Positions 7,663 to 15,213 of a DNA stretch of 29,916 nucleotides are shown here, in pieces (position 1 is the first letter of the stretch; each line of letters opens with the position of its first letter). Both the position numbers and the translations under genes were made by a program. This stretch comes from Acidithiobacillus montserratensis (GTDB lineage Bacteria > Pseudomonadota > Gammaproteobacteria > Acidithiobacillales > Acidithiobacillaceae). The stretch covers positions 1 to 29,916 of the forward strand of contig NZ_JABBOU010000031.1 in NCBI RefSeq assembly GCF_018853465.1, read 5' to 3'. The notes beneath the pieces are model-generated. The model did not search any database. It had not been told where the DNA came from and saw only the letters and a program-made list of their open reading frames with translations.

Positions 7663-8720
7663 GCGGCGGGGGACTCCAGTAGGGAAGATAAAGCAAGCCA
7701 GACACGCTCAGGATCCAGCGCCTCCTGGCAAAGTATCCAGCCATTTTGCGCCTCGGGCAACGGGCAGCAGGGTTTGCCACAAGGCGCGCAGGATTGCGGA
7801 CTTTGCAGGCTGATTTGCTGATCAATCTTCACAAACAATCGTTCAGCGGAAGTGGACCCGTAAAGCGTCACTCCACGCAATCCCAGCGCAGTCGCCAGAT
7901 AAGAAAGTCCGGTATCCATCCCCACAAATGCCTGCGCCCGACTCGTCACTTTAGCCAAGCCCTCCAGACTCAGAGGCGGAAGAGCCAGGACATTATCGGC
8001 GCCGATTTGCAGACGCGCCACCCGCTGCCGCTCGCGTTCATCGGCAGCAGGCAAGAGCAGATTCAAGCCCTCATCCTTTAAACGTGACGCCAGGGCTTTC
8101 CAGTGGGTCTCCGGCCATTCCTTGGTTTTCCAGACGGCAGAGGTCGCGTGAAAACCGATCACAAAGGGTTTATCAACAAAGGGCTGTAATGCATCGTCCA
8201 GTGCTTGCTCCTGCCATTGCGAGCGGCGGCAGGCCAAGGCAAAGTCCGGAGGCGTACTGGACAGTGGATATTGCAGAGCCAGGGCAAAAAGTTGACGATT
8301 ACGCTCTATGGCAGAGCTGGTCCAGGGGACGCTAAAACGCTGCTGATACAAGTGGGAAGCCCCCGGCTCCCGAGCGCTTTGCGCATCCAGCCCGAGCACC
8401 GGCACCCCCGCCATACGCGCCAATAGGGCACTTTTATACAAACCCTGGGCATCCAGAACCACGTCATAGCGGTTGGCCCGTAGTACCCTACGTAACGTGA
8501 AAAGGGCCTGCGGAGCAGCCAGTGGTTTTTTTTTGAGGGCGCGCAAAGAAAAAGGAATAGCCTGATGCACCCCAGGATGCCAGGCCACAATGGGCGCAAA
8601 GGCGGGTTCTAACAGCCAGTCTACCTGCAGATCGGGACGATGGATCGCGAGATCGGAAATGGCGGGCAAGGTATGCAGCACATCTCCCAGAGAACTGAGG
8701 CGCAGGACCAGTAAATTCAT
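7659..8720 (-). CDS. waaC: Lipopolysaccharide heptosyltransferase I (WaaC-type, GT9)
   Basis: A 353-residue GT9 protein expected to add the first L-glycero-D-manno-heptose from ADP-heptose to Kdo2-lipid A at the inner membrane. Seen: RLSSLGDVLHTLPA with the catalytic base D13, VLDAQGLYKSALLARMAG near 100, HATSAVWKTKEWP near 193, and the nucleotide-sugar site GMDTGLSYLATALGL near 268. These motifs match WaaC better than WaaF. A Cys-rich stretch CAPCGKPCC near residue 317 could bind a metal or be a chance feature. It overlaps both neighbours with ATGA junctions. Its position between a WaaE-like transferase and waaA agrees with core synthesis. Confidence 0.9.
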   Translation of the reverse strand: MNLLVLRLSSLGDVLHTLPAISDLAIHRPDLQVDWLLEPAFAPIVAWHPGVHQAIPFSLRALKKKPLAAPQALFTLRRVLRANRYDVVLDAQGLYKSALLARMAGVPVLGLDAQSAREPGASHLYQQRFSVPWTSSAIERNRQLFALALQYPLSSTPPDFALACRRSQWQEQALDDALQPFVDKPFVIGFHATSAVWKTKEWPETHWKALASRLKDEGLNLLLPAADERERQRVARLQIGADNVLALPPLSLEGLAKVTSRAQAFVGMDTGLSYLATALGLRGVTLYGSTSAERLFVKIDQQISLQSPQSCAPCGKPCCPLPEAQNGWILCQEALDPERVWLALSSLLESPAA

Positions 8721-9490
8721 GAAGTATCCTTGTCCTGCGCCTGCATTTCCAGAGCAATGGCGTACTTCATGAAAGCGCCCAGGGCGGTGGTCCAGGCAAT
8801 GGCCGCGCCTTCGACACCATCGAGCATTCCCAGGCGAAGAAAATAACTGCGCGTAAAGGCTGCAATTGCGTGGGTCATTGGCATATGGGCACGCAAGACT
8901 CTACCCTTCTGCCTAAGCTGTTGGGCGTTAAGCATGGCATAGCGCCGCATTTTCTCAATAAGTTCAGAATAATCTTTATATGAATAATGAAATAGTGAAA
9001 TGCCAGGTAAAGTTTTTTTGGGGGCACAAGTTTCCCATGCTTCATGTACCAAATTATCCGTGTATTTCCCCTGACGACGATCAAACAAGCGCAGAACACG
9101 ATCATGGCCCCAATCGCCATGAAGAACTTTTTTATCATGAAAAATACTCAGGCGACGCAAAAAATAGGCTGAAACATCAGAAGGATAGGAGAGTGCTTCA
9201 ACAATCATCTGTACACCTGATTCGGTTAAAACCTCATCCGCATCCAGCATCAACACCCAATCGCAACAAGCCGAATCCACAGCAAACTGTCTTTGCGCAG
9301 CAAAGCCCTCCCAAGTTCTGGATATAACCTTAACTTTAAGCTTTTGAGCAATGGATAAAGTTTGATCAGTAGAGCCGCAGTCGACAATCAAAATTTCCTG
9401 AGCAATATTTTTAACGCTATCCAGAGATTTTTCTAAATACTTTTCAGCATTCAAGGTTATATAAACCACCGATACAAGATGTTTAGACAT
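8717..9490 (-). CDS. GT2 glycosyltransferase, WaaE/KdtX-like
   Basis: A family 2 inverting glycosyltransferase of about 257 residues. The N-terminal LVSVVYITLNAEKYLEKSLDS, IVDCGSTDQT and MLDADE (DxD-type metal/nucleotide-sugar site) resemble WaaE (beta-1,4-glucosyl transfer to heptose I). The HGDWGHDRVLRLF and LVHEAWE segments are also typical of that group. The ATG at 9490 fits the family start and overlaps the O-antigen ligase-like gene by 8 bp; a GTG at 9505 would add five residues. The 3' end overlaps waaC by 4 bp. Base composition falls toward AT in its first half, where the AT-rich block begins. The acceptor sugar is inferred only. Confidence 0.85.
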   Translation of the reverse strand: MSKHLVSVVYITLNAEKYLEKSLDSVKNIAQEILIVDCGSTDQTLSIAQKLKVKVISRTWEGFAAQRQFAVDSACCDWVLMLDADEVLTESGVQMIVEALSYPSDVSAYFLRRLSIFHDKKVLHGDWGHDRVLRLFDRRQGKYTDNLVHEAWETCAPKKTLPGISLFHYSYKDYSELIEKMRRYAMLNAQQLRQKGRVLRAHMPMTHAIAAFTRSYFLRLGMLDGVEGAAIAWTTALGAFMKYAIALEMQAQDKDTS

Positions 9491-10697
9491 TCTTGCGAGT
9501 ATCACAAACAGGAATAAAAAAACGATTCAGAGGCAACCCTGCCATTAATGCAATAGTAATAGAATCAGCATAACCCCAATTTAAACTATTATACATTCCA
9601 CCAACAATAAAAATCGAAAAATACGATAACGCAAACCAATTTTGGGGCATCATTCTATCACCCCATGCTTCCTTTATAACCCCCCACAAAAACCAAAGAA
9701 ATAGCCCCAACCCAATTATACCTAAAACAGCAGCTTCACTAATGAAGCTATTTGCCGCCGTATTCATAATAAACAAGGGTGTCTTAGGTAGCATGTGCGC
9801 GTCCTGAAGAGCAGTAATGCTTGATAAGAAACTGCCTGTACCAACCCCAAATATAGGATGGGAAAAAAACATCATAATCCCTCCCATCATCGCAATAATT
9901 CGCAAGCCCCAGCTAGAATTAGTGTCCGCAGCATGAATATTAAAATGAATTAACTGATGAACTCCGAGAGCAAACATCCCATAAACCGAGGGCACAAAAA
10001 TCATTCCCGAAACACAAAGCAAAATTACCAAAGAAAACCAGTACCGCCACCTTCCTTTGTATAGCAACCAAACTGCAGCAGGCAACAAAATAATGAAGAG
10101 TAACTGACCTGAGCGGCCTTGCGCCAAAACCAACTGAACAAAAAGTATAATAGCAATAACTATATTCAACCACCGTTTGAAGTTCCATTGAAACTTCAAA
10201 TCCCAAACCATCCACAAAAATACATGAACGATGGCAAGAGAGATATATATATGTCCACCAAATCCCGTGTATGGCAAGTTATTTACATTATGCCACGGCA
10301 ACACATGCCAAGTCATCAAAAACGCCAAAATGGCATTCATTACCAAACCCAGGATAAAAAATCTTATCAAAATTTTTATCCACTGCTCTTTCCACGGCAT
10401 GGTTGCACCAAAAAGCGCAAAAAAACCGTATCCAGTTGCTTCGACAACTTTCGTACCATAGAAAAAATTTGTTGTCCACAACAGTCCAAAAGCTGTCCAC
10501 GCAATCAACAATAATAAAGGAACTGCCCAAGGTCTATTAAAAACAGATCGCCAATTACGCCAATATCCACTAATCCCGTACGTCAGGATCAACAATCCAG
10601 AAGATATCCCAGCTCCAGCCGTGCTTAGAGGAAAGAAAAAAAGCGGAAGAACATAGGAATAAAATAATCCTTGTTCTTTAACTTTCAACCATTCCAT
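9483..10697 (-). CDS. O-antigen ligase-like (WaaL/Wzy_C) membrane protein
   Basis: A 404-residue polytopic membrane protein with about eleven or twelve hydrophobic segments. A larger loop between about residues 245 and 320 faces the periplasm in this superfamily. Family marks are LAQGRSGQ near 211, FGVGTGSF near 288 and NSFISEAAVLGIIGLGLFLW near 320. In a core gene cluster this most likely ligates polymeric O-antigen from undecaprenyl pyrophosphate to lipid A-core; a Wzy polymerase role cannot be excluded because the families look alike. No wzx or wzz is present nearby. The coding sequence is strikingly AT-rich (18 G/C in the 60 bases 9541-9600), a common sign of exchange. It overlaps neighbours by 8 and 13 bp. 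Confidence 0.85.
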   Translation of the reverse strand: MEWLKVKEQGLFYSYVLPLFFFPLSTAGAGISSGLLILTYGISGYWRNWRSVFNRPWAVPLLLLIAWTAFGLLWTTNFFYGTKVVEATGYGFFALFGATMPWKEQWIKILIRFFILGLVMNAILAFLMTWHVLPWHNVNNLPYTGFGGHIYISLAIVHVFLWMVWDLKFQWNFKRWLNIVIAIILFVQLVLAQGRSGQLLFIILLPAAVWLLYKGRWRYWFSLVILLCVSGMIFVPSVYGMFALGVHQLIHFNIHAADTNSSWGLRIIAMMGGIMMFFSHPIFGVGTGSFLSSITALQDAHMLPKTPLFIMNTAANSFISEAAVLGIIGLGLFLWFLWGVIKEAWGDRMMPQNWFALSYFSIFIVGGMYNSLNWGYADSITIALMAGLPLNRFFIPVCDTRKNV

Positions 10698-11797
10698 TGC
10701 GTTTTTCTCAACGGAGGGTTATTCACCTCTTCAAAAAAACCAAGCAGGGAGTATTGATCAAAATCGTTCATCATCACAATGGATGCCTCGTGATGATAAT
10801 GCTCTGGACTAGCAAAATTAAACAACGCCAGAGTTGGAATCCCCTGGGCAACCGCCATATGATAAGGGCCAGAATCGCTGGAGATAAAACCATCGCAAAG
10901 GGTTATGACTCCAGTAAGGCCAGAAAGCGTGGTGAGTCCAGAGAGATCAATCAAGCAATGAACATCACCCCATTTATCTTGATATTTTTTCATGAAAGAC
11001 CGATTAATTTCACGCTCATTAGGTGCCCCAGTAAGCAGCAAGACATAAGATAATTTTTGCTGCATATAGCCAAGTGCACTGACTAGCAAATCGAGATCAG
11101 GTCGTTTCTTTTCAGCATCTGGTGTCCCACAACCTATATTTAACCCAATCACCGGCAACCCTTCTTTTGGCAATTGTCTTTGCAATTGTTCACGAAACAG
11201 TCTTCCAGACTCTGTCTCGGCAAGCACTATCTTTTGCCCTTCTCGATAAAGCCCCAATGCGGCAAGCGCAGCAAAGTCTCTTTCGGTATAGTCCATTGGC
11301 CAAGATAGTTTCTGTCGTTTTGCATAGTTACGCAAACTCGGGCCAGCAACGTCATATAACAAACCTCGCCCCAACACCTGATTGACCCCCACTATGGGTA
11401 CCTTATAGAGACTGCGCAGCCAAAGTGCCACCAAACTCGTTTCCAAGCCAAATGGCTCATGATCAATGATCAGATCAGGCTGTACCTGTTCAGCAATTTT
11501 TCTTAATGCCGGGAGTAAACGCCCCCAGGTACGGGGACCAACTCCACGTATGCCCCACCAGCGCCCTTCCTTCATGGCTAAAAAATACGCACTGGACAGT
11601 AGATGATGCTCTTGAATGAGTTCTTCACTGGGATATCCAGGCCAGCGGGTCAAAAACACCAGATGCAGTTCAACTTTAGGCCAGCGTTTCTTGAGCACAG
11701 CCCATGCCGCAGAGCTACGCAGAATGTCGCCGACACCGGCGCTGTGTGACTTGATCATGATGATGCGCCGGGGTTCTGCGGGCAATAGACGTCTCAT
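10685..11797 (-). CDS. GT9 family glycosyltransferase (heptosyltransferase-like)
   Basis: A 370-residue GT9-type enzyme. It has a Gly-rich N-terminal segment IKSHSAGVGDILRSSAAW with the usual Asp, DLIIDHEPFGLETSLVALWLR, GLNIGCGTP before the linker, LLTGAPNERE, and a donor site FISSDSGPYHMAVAQG. Relatives transfer ADP-heptose or similar sugars during core or glycan assembly. It is distinct from the waaC product in this cluster, so it may act as a second heptosyltransferase (WaaF/WaaQ-like) or on another sugar. A downstream ATG at codon 14 is an alternative start, as the ATG used has a weak ribosome binding site. Its 3' half belongs to the AT-rich block. It begins 6 bp after the Uma2-type gene. 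Confidence 0.85.
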   Translation of the reverse strand: MRRLLPAEPRRIIMIKSHSAGVGDILRSSAAWAVLKKRWPKVELHLVFLTRWPGYPSEELIQEHHLLSSAYFLAMKEGRWWGIRGVGPRTWGRLLPALRKIAEQVQPDLIIDHEPFGLETSLVALWLRSLYKVPIVGVNQVLGRGLLYDVAGPSLRNYAKRQKLSWPMDYTERDFAALAALGLYREGQKIVLAETESGRLFREQLQRQLPKEGLPVIGLNIGCGTPDAEKKRPDLDLLVSALGYMQQKLSYVLLLTGAPNEREINRSFMKKYQDKWGDVHCLIDLSGLTTLSGLTGVITLCDGFISSDSGPYHMAVAQGIPTLALFNFASPEHYHHEASIVMMNDFDQYSLLGFFEEVNNPPLRKTQWNG

Positions 11798-11803
11798 CAG
11801 AAG

Positions 11804-12394
11804 CTACGGGCAACCGGTCGCCAAGGCTGAGGGCAAATCGACCCCAACATAAATGTCCGCCAAGGCAAACGACAGGTCAACACACTGAAAGCAAGCCTTG
11901 TCGTTTTCAGGATCATTCAACAACTCATGCCACCAACCGTCTGGATGTCGGCGAAAGACCTCGATGACGGCTTTTTCGCTATCTACCAAAACATATTCCT
12001 GCAGGCTGGGAAGCGATTGGTAAGCTTGCATTTTTTCTCGACGGTCCACATTTTCCGTGCTCGCCGACATGACTTCCACAACAAGACAGGGATCTTCCAG
12101 ATAGAGCGTCTCTCCGGATAAAGGCACGCCACAGCGCAACACCACATCGGGATAATAAAAGGCATCTACTGCTGCTACCCGCACTTTCATGTCGCTGTTC
12201 AGTACCTGACAGTGACTACCAAGAGTCTTTTGCCAGAGCAACCCATACACATTACCCGCAATCTGGATATGACGCAGCTTGGCCCCAGCCATGGCATAAA
12301 CCTGCCCGGCCACGTACTCGTGACGCATATCGGCCTGCTCCTCACCTTCCAGATACTCTTTGATAGACAAAGGCCGTAACATGGCTACCTGCAT
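11804..12394 (-). CDS. Uma2 family (DUF820) PD-(D/E)XK nuclease-like protein
   Basis: A 196-residue protein of the Uma2/DUF820 group, which has a restriction-endonuclease fold. Visible signature: RHEYVAGQVYAMAGA at 24-38, NSDMKV at 66, YPDVV (D83), LVVEVMSASTENVDRREK with E107 and K121, and QEYVLVD near 132. The putative active-site residues are all present. These proteins are abundant in cyanobacteria and scattered elsewhere; their biological role is unsettled. The start is supported by AGGAGG seven bases upstream of the ATG. It sits inside the LPS run, only 6 bp before the GT9 gene, with its own promoter, so it looks like a passenger gene. No repeats flank it. Confidence 0.88.
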   Translation of the reverse strand: MQVAMLRPLSIKEYLEGEEQADMRHEYVAGQVYAMAGAKLRHIQIAGNVYGLLWQKTLGSHCQVLNSDMKVRVAAVDAFYYPDVVLRCGVPLSGETLYLEDPCLVVEVMSASTENVDRREKMQAYQSLPSLQEYVLVDSEKAVIEVFRRHPDGWWHELLNDPENDKACFQCVDLSFALADIYVGVDLPSALATGCP

Positions 12395-12430
12395 GACCTT
12401 GCCTCCTGCCTCAGCGAATAAACAGCCCCT

Positions 12431-12459
12431 ATCATAAAACGTGGTAGCAGTTATGTCAT
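12431..12459 (-). promoter_or_regulatory. Internal sigma-70-like promoter before the Uma2 gene
   Basis: Read on the minus strand, ATGACA (12454-12459) and TATGAT (12431-12436) are separated by exactly 17 bp and each match five of six consensus bases. The -35 box overlaps the stop codon of the upstream GT4 gene. It would drive the Uma2 gene and the downstream GT9 to waaA genes independently of secA/argJ. The 61-bp gap here is by far the largest break in the minus-strand run. Confidence 0.55.
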
Positions 12460-13532
12460 GGCAGCAAGGTTGTTAATAAACTCCGGGCGATGACATTCGC
12501 AGCAAAGCGCCGGGCGTAATCCGGACCAGCTGCGGCCAAACCCTGTCGGAAGGGAACATCTGTCGCCACCCGCAAAATGGCATCCTGCCAATCCCGCACT
12601 GCGCCAGCAGGGAGTAACAAACCACTCTGCCCCGCTGCAAAACTTTCGGGAATCCCACCCATATCCGCGCCCAGCACCGGCGTACCGCAAGCCTGCGCTT
12701 CCAGGCAAACCCGACCGAAAGTATCCGGCTCTATGGACGGGAGAGCCAAAAATTCCATAGCACTGTACCAGGGCATGACCGGATTTTTCCAACCCAGCAG
12801 ATGATGCCAGGGCTTATTGGCAAGCCTTGCCCGTAATGCCTCTTCATGGGCACCGCCACCAAGCCACAGGCCGTGAACATGGGGGTTTTGCGCATGGGCA
12901 GCATCAATGGCATCAGCCAGCAGGAAAACCCCCTTGCCGCGATGCCAGGCACCCACAAAACCTACCAGAAAATCTGCATCATTGACGCCTAGCTCCTGAC
13001 GAAAGCGCTGCCGTGCCTGCGCATCACGATGGAACTCTTCCAGATGAATGGGGTTCAAGAGCACTTCTACCCGCGCCGGCGGAATACCCTGATCCATCAG
13101 GCGGCCACGTAAATATTCGGAAATGGCGAAAAGACGCAATGGCCAGCGGGAGAGCAGCCAGCGCGTACTGGGCCTGAGGCGTAAATCCATATGCCTGAAC
13201 AACACCAGAGGACAGCCATGCAGGCGACTGAGCAGAGCCAGTGGCCAGTATTCCTTACTGAAGCTGCCTACTATCCAGTCTGGACGCATTTTCTGGATAA
13301 GCCGTCCAAGGGCGAATATCCCGCGCAAATCCGCACTGTTGCGGAATTTCCCGTAATGCAGAACGACCTGGCTGGTCGCGAGGGACTCGGCAATTTTCCC
13401 TTGAGGATGCACAAAAGCGTGTACTTCTGCACCAGCTTCCGCCAAAGCGGAGCACAGGGTAATCATGTGGGTTTCCGTGCCACCGCCGCCCGGGTTGGTG
13501 CCAACCCAAAGGATACGCGGCCCATTTTTCAA
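12456..13532 (-). CDS. GT4 family glycosyltransferase
   Basis: A 358-residue retaining GT-B glycosyltransferase. It has the Gly-rich N-terminal acceptor loop TNPGGGGTETHM, the linker GFVGAWHRGKGVFLLADAI near 210, and the donor-binding EX7E segment SIEPDTFGRVCLEAQACGTP, followed by GGIPE. GT4 enzymes add sugars such as glucose, GlcNAc or mannose to LPS core, O-antigen or exopolysaccharide. Its neighbours, a polysaccharide deacetylase (4-bp ATGA overlap) and an ArnC-like enzyme, place it in envelope glycan assembly. No membrane segment is seen; such enzymes act at the cytoplasmic face. The specific sugar cannot be assigned. Confidence 0.9.
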   Translation of the reverse strand: MKNGPRILWVGTNPGGGGTETHMITLCSALAEAGAEVHAFVHPQGKIAESLATSQVVLHYGKFRNSADLRGIFALGRLIQKMRPDWIVGSFSKEYWPLALLSRLHGCPLVLFRHMDLRLRPSTRWLLSRWPLRLFAISEYLRGRLMDQGIPPARVEVLLNPIHLEEFHRDAQARQRFRQELGVNDADFLVGFVGAWHRGKGVFLLADAIDAAHAQNPHVHGLWLGGGAHEEALRARLANKPWHHLLGWKNPVMPWYSAMEFLALPSIEPDTFGRVCLEAQACGTPVLGADMGGIPESFAAGQSGLLLPAGAVRDWQDAILRVATDVPFRQGLAAAGPDYARRFAANVIARSLLTTLLP

Positions 13533-14245
13533 TGATGATCCTCATGCTGCGTCCAGATTTGCAGAGGAAATACATGGGGACCATGATGCCCTCCCACCAT
13601 CACTCGGGGAAGATCAAATAGGTTTTCTTTCCCTGGTGTTGCACGCGCCCTGCGCACGGAGACCGCTGCCAGGAATCCAGCCTGCTTTGCGGCTTCCTGC
13701 TCGCGCTGTCCTGCGGCTCCGTATGGGTAACAAAACTGCGTAACCGGGACGCCCAGCAGCGACTCCAGATCTTCTCGGGAGCCTCCTATTTCGTCCCGCA
13801 GTGCAGATTCCTGCAGTTCTGGCAGGCGGGGGTGATGACGACTGTGGGCTCCCACTTCCATCCCGGCTTCCTGCCATTGCCGCAGCTCTGCCACAGACAT
13901 CAACGGCTTATGCACCCCCAATTGTTCGGCATCCCAGTGGTTCTCGCCTCCAAGCGCCGCACTGACCATGTAACAGGTCGCCGTAAAGCCGACATCCTGC
14001 AAAATAGGCAAGGCGTTTTCCAGATTATCGCGGTAGCCATCATCAAAAGTAATGGCTACCACTTTCCCTTGGGCTTCTCCGCGTAAATAAGGCAATGCAG
14101 CGGTCATGGACAGGCCTTGATAACCGAAGCGCCGCAATAAGCCCATCTGGCGCCGGAAGCGTTGGCGAGAAACATACAAGCCCCGCAACTTCACACCTTC
14201 TGGAGCGCGGGCGATATTGTGATACATCAGAATAGGAATCGGCAT
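13529..14245 (-). CDS. Polysaccharide deacetylase (NodB-homology, CE4)
   Basis: A 238-residue CE4 carbohydrate esterase. It has the N-terminal PILMYHNIA and motif 1 TFDDGYRDN (66-74, D68/D69). Motif 2 is GAHSRHHPRL with the metal histidines H134 and H138, and a QFCYPYG motif 3 is near 180. These metal-dependent enzymes remove N-acetyl or formyl groups from sugars. There is no obvious signal peptide, so a cytoplasmic or lipid-linked substrate is likely. The start ATG shares one base with the stop of the ArnC-like gene (TAATG) and the end overlaps the GT4 gene by 4 bp. This ordering suggests deacetylation of the lipid-linked sugar made by its upstream neighbour, in the manner of the ArnC/ArnD pair, though the sequence is not a close ArnD. 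Confidence 0.9.
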   Translation of the reverse strand: MPIPILMYHNIARAPEGVKLRGLYVSRQRFRRQMGLLRRFGYQGLSMTAALPYLRGEAQGKVVAITFDDGYRDNLENALPILQDVGFTATCYMVSAALGGENHWDAEQLGVHKPLMSVAELRQWQEAGMEVGAHSRHHPRLPELQESALRDEIGGSREDLESLLGVPVTQFCYPYGAAGQREQEAAKQAGFLAAVSVRRARATPGKENLFDLPRVMVGGHHGPHVFPLQIWTQHEDHH

Positions 14246-15213
14246 TAGTGTTCCGGCGGCACATCCAGATGCACCGCTCGGCGCACCACATAGGTCGTCT
14301 TGCCCTGCCCTTCAAAATAAATCCGCGACAGCATCTCGCCGACAATCCCGGTATTCAGAAACTGCAGGCCCGCCAGAAAAAAGAGCACTCCGGCAATCAG
14401 CATGGGGCGACCGGAAATTTCTGCGCCTTCCGCAAACTTGTCAATAAACAGATAAATCAGCATACCGGAGCCGACAAACAGGGAAAAAAGACCGATCACC
14501 CCGAAAAAGTGCATGGGTCGCTGGCTATAGCCCAGAAAAAACTTGACGAAAAGCAGGTCTACCAGTACCCGGAAAGTCCGGGATATGCCATATTTACTCT
14601 TACCCGCCCGGCGCGGATGATGGCGCACCGGCACCTCGACAATACGGTCCGTATAAGTCAGGGTCGAAAGCCAGGCCGGGATGAAACGGTGCATCTCACC
14701 ATACAGACGTACCCCCTTGAGTACCGAGGCCCGATAGGCTTTGAGCGTACAACCATAATCATGCAAAAACACCCCGGTCAGGCGGCGAATCAGGCGGTTG
14801 GCTATACGCGAGGGAATTTTGCGCAGGAGCAGCCCATCCTGGCGATTTTTGCGCCAGCCCGCCACCACATCCAGGTTTTCTGCCAGCAACCGTTCAGCCA
14901 GGGGCAGAATATCCAGGGGATCATTTTGCAAATCCGCATCCAGGGTCACGATGACTTCGCCCTGAGCCGCATCAATGCCCGCCTGCATGGCGGCAGTCTG
15001 CCCGAAATTTCTTTGCAGATGGATCATCTTGAAGTGATCGCCCCGCGCTTCGGCCTCCCGGTCCAGGGCCGCAGCACTGCCATCGCGGCTGCCATCATCG
15101 ACAATGATGATTTCCACATCCGCCCCAGCCAGCGCCGCAGCCAGGGCATCACAGAGGGGCGTCACATTGTCGATTTCATTATAAAGCGGGATGACGACGG
15201 AAATCCGGGGCAC
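14245..15213 (-). CDS. ArnC/GtrB-like undecaprenyl-phosphate glycosyltransferase (GT2)
   Basis: A 322-residue polyprenyl-phosphate glycosyltransferase. The GT2 domain shows SVVIPLYNEIDN, IIVDDGSRDGS, MQAGIDAAQGEVIVTLDADL and QNDP, then HPRRAGKSKYGISR near 210. Two C-terminal transmembrane helices (about 230-256 and 266-290) follow, as in ArnC, GtrB and DPM1-like enzymes. It would transfer a nucleotide-activated sugar to undecaprenyl phosphate at the inner membrane. The start is GTG, placed directly after the TGA of the Nudix gene (TGAGTG), and the end touches the deacetylase start. With the deacetylase it may make a modified amino sugar for LPS or lipid A. The donor sugar is unknown; aminoarabinose is only one option, and no arnA or arnT is visible here. 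Confidence 0.88.
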   Translation of the reverse strand: MPRISVVIPLYNEIDNVTPLCDALAAALAGADVEIIIVDDGSRDGSAAALDREAEARGDHFKMIHLQRNFGQTAAMQAGIDAAQGEVIVTLDADLQNDPLDILPLAERLLAENLDVVAGWRKNRQDGLLLRKIPSRIANRLIRRLTGVFLHDYGCTLKAYRASVLKGVRLYGEMHRFIPAWLSTLTYTDRIVEVPVRHHPRRAGKSKYGISRTFRVLVDLLFVKFFLGYSQRPMHFFGVIGLFSLFVGSGMLIYLFIDKFAEGAEISGRPMLIAGVLFFLAGLQFLNTGIVGEMLSRIYFEGQGKTTYVVRRAVHLDVPPEH

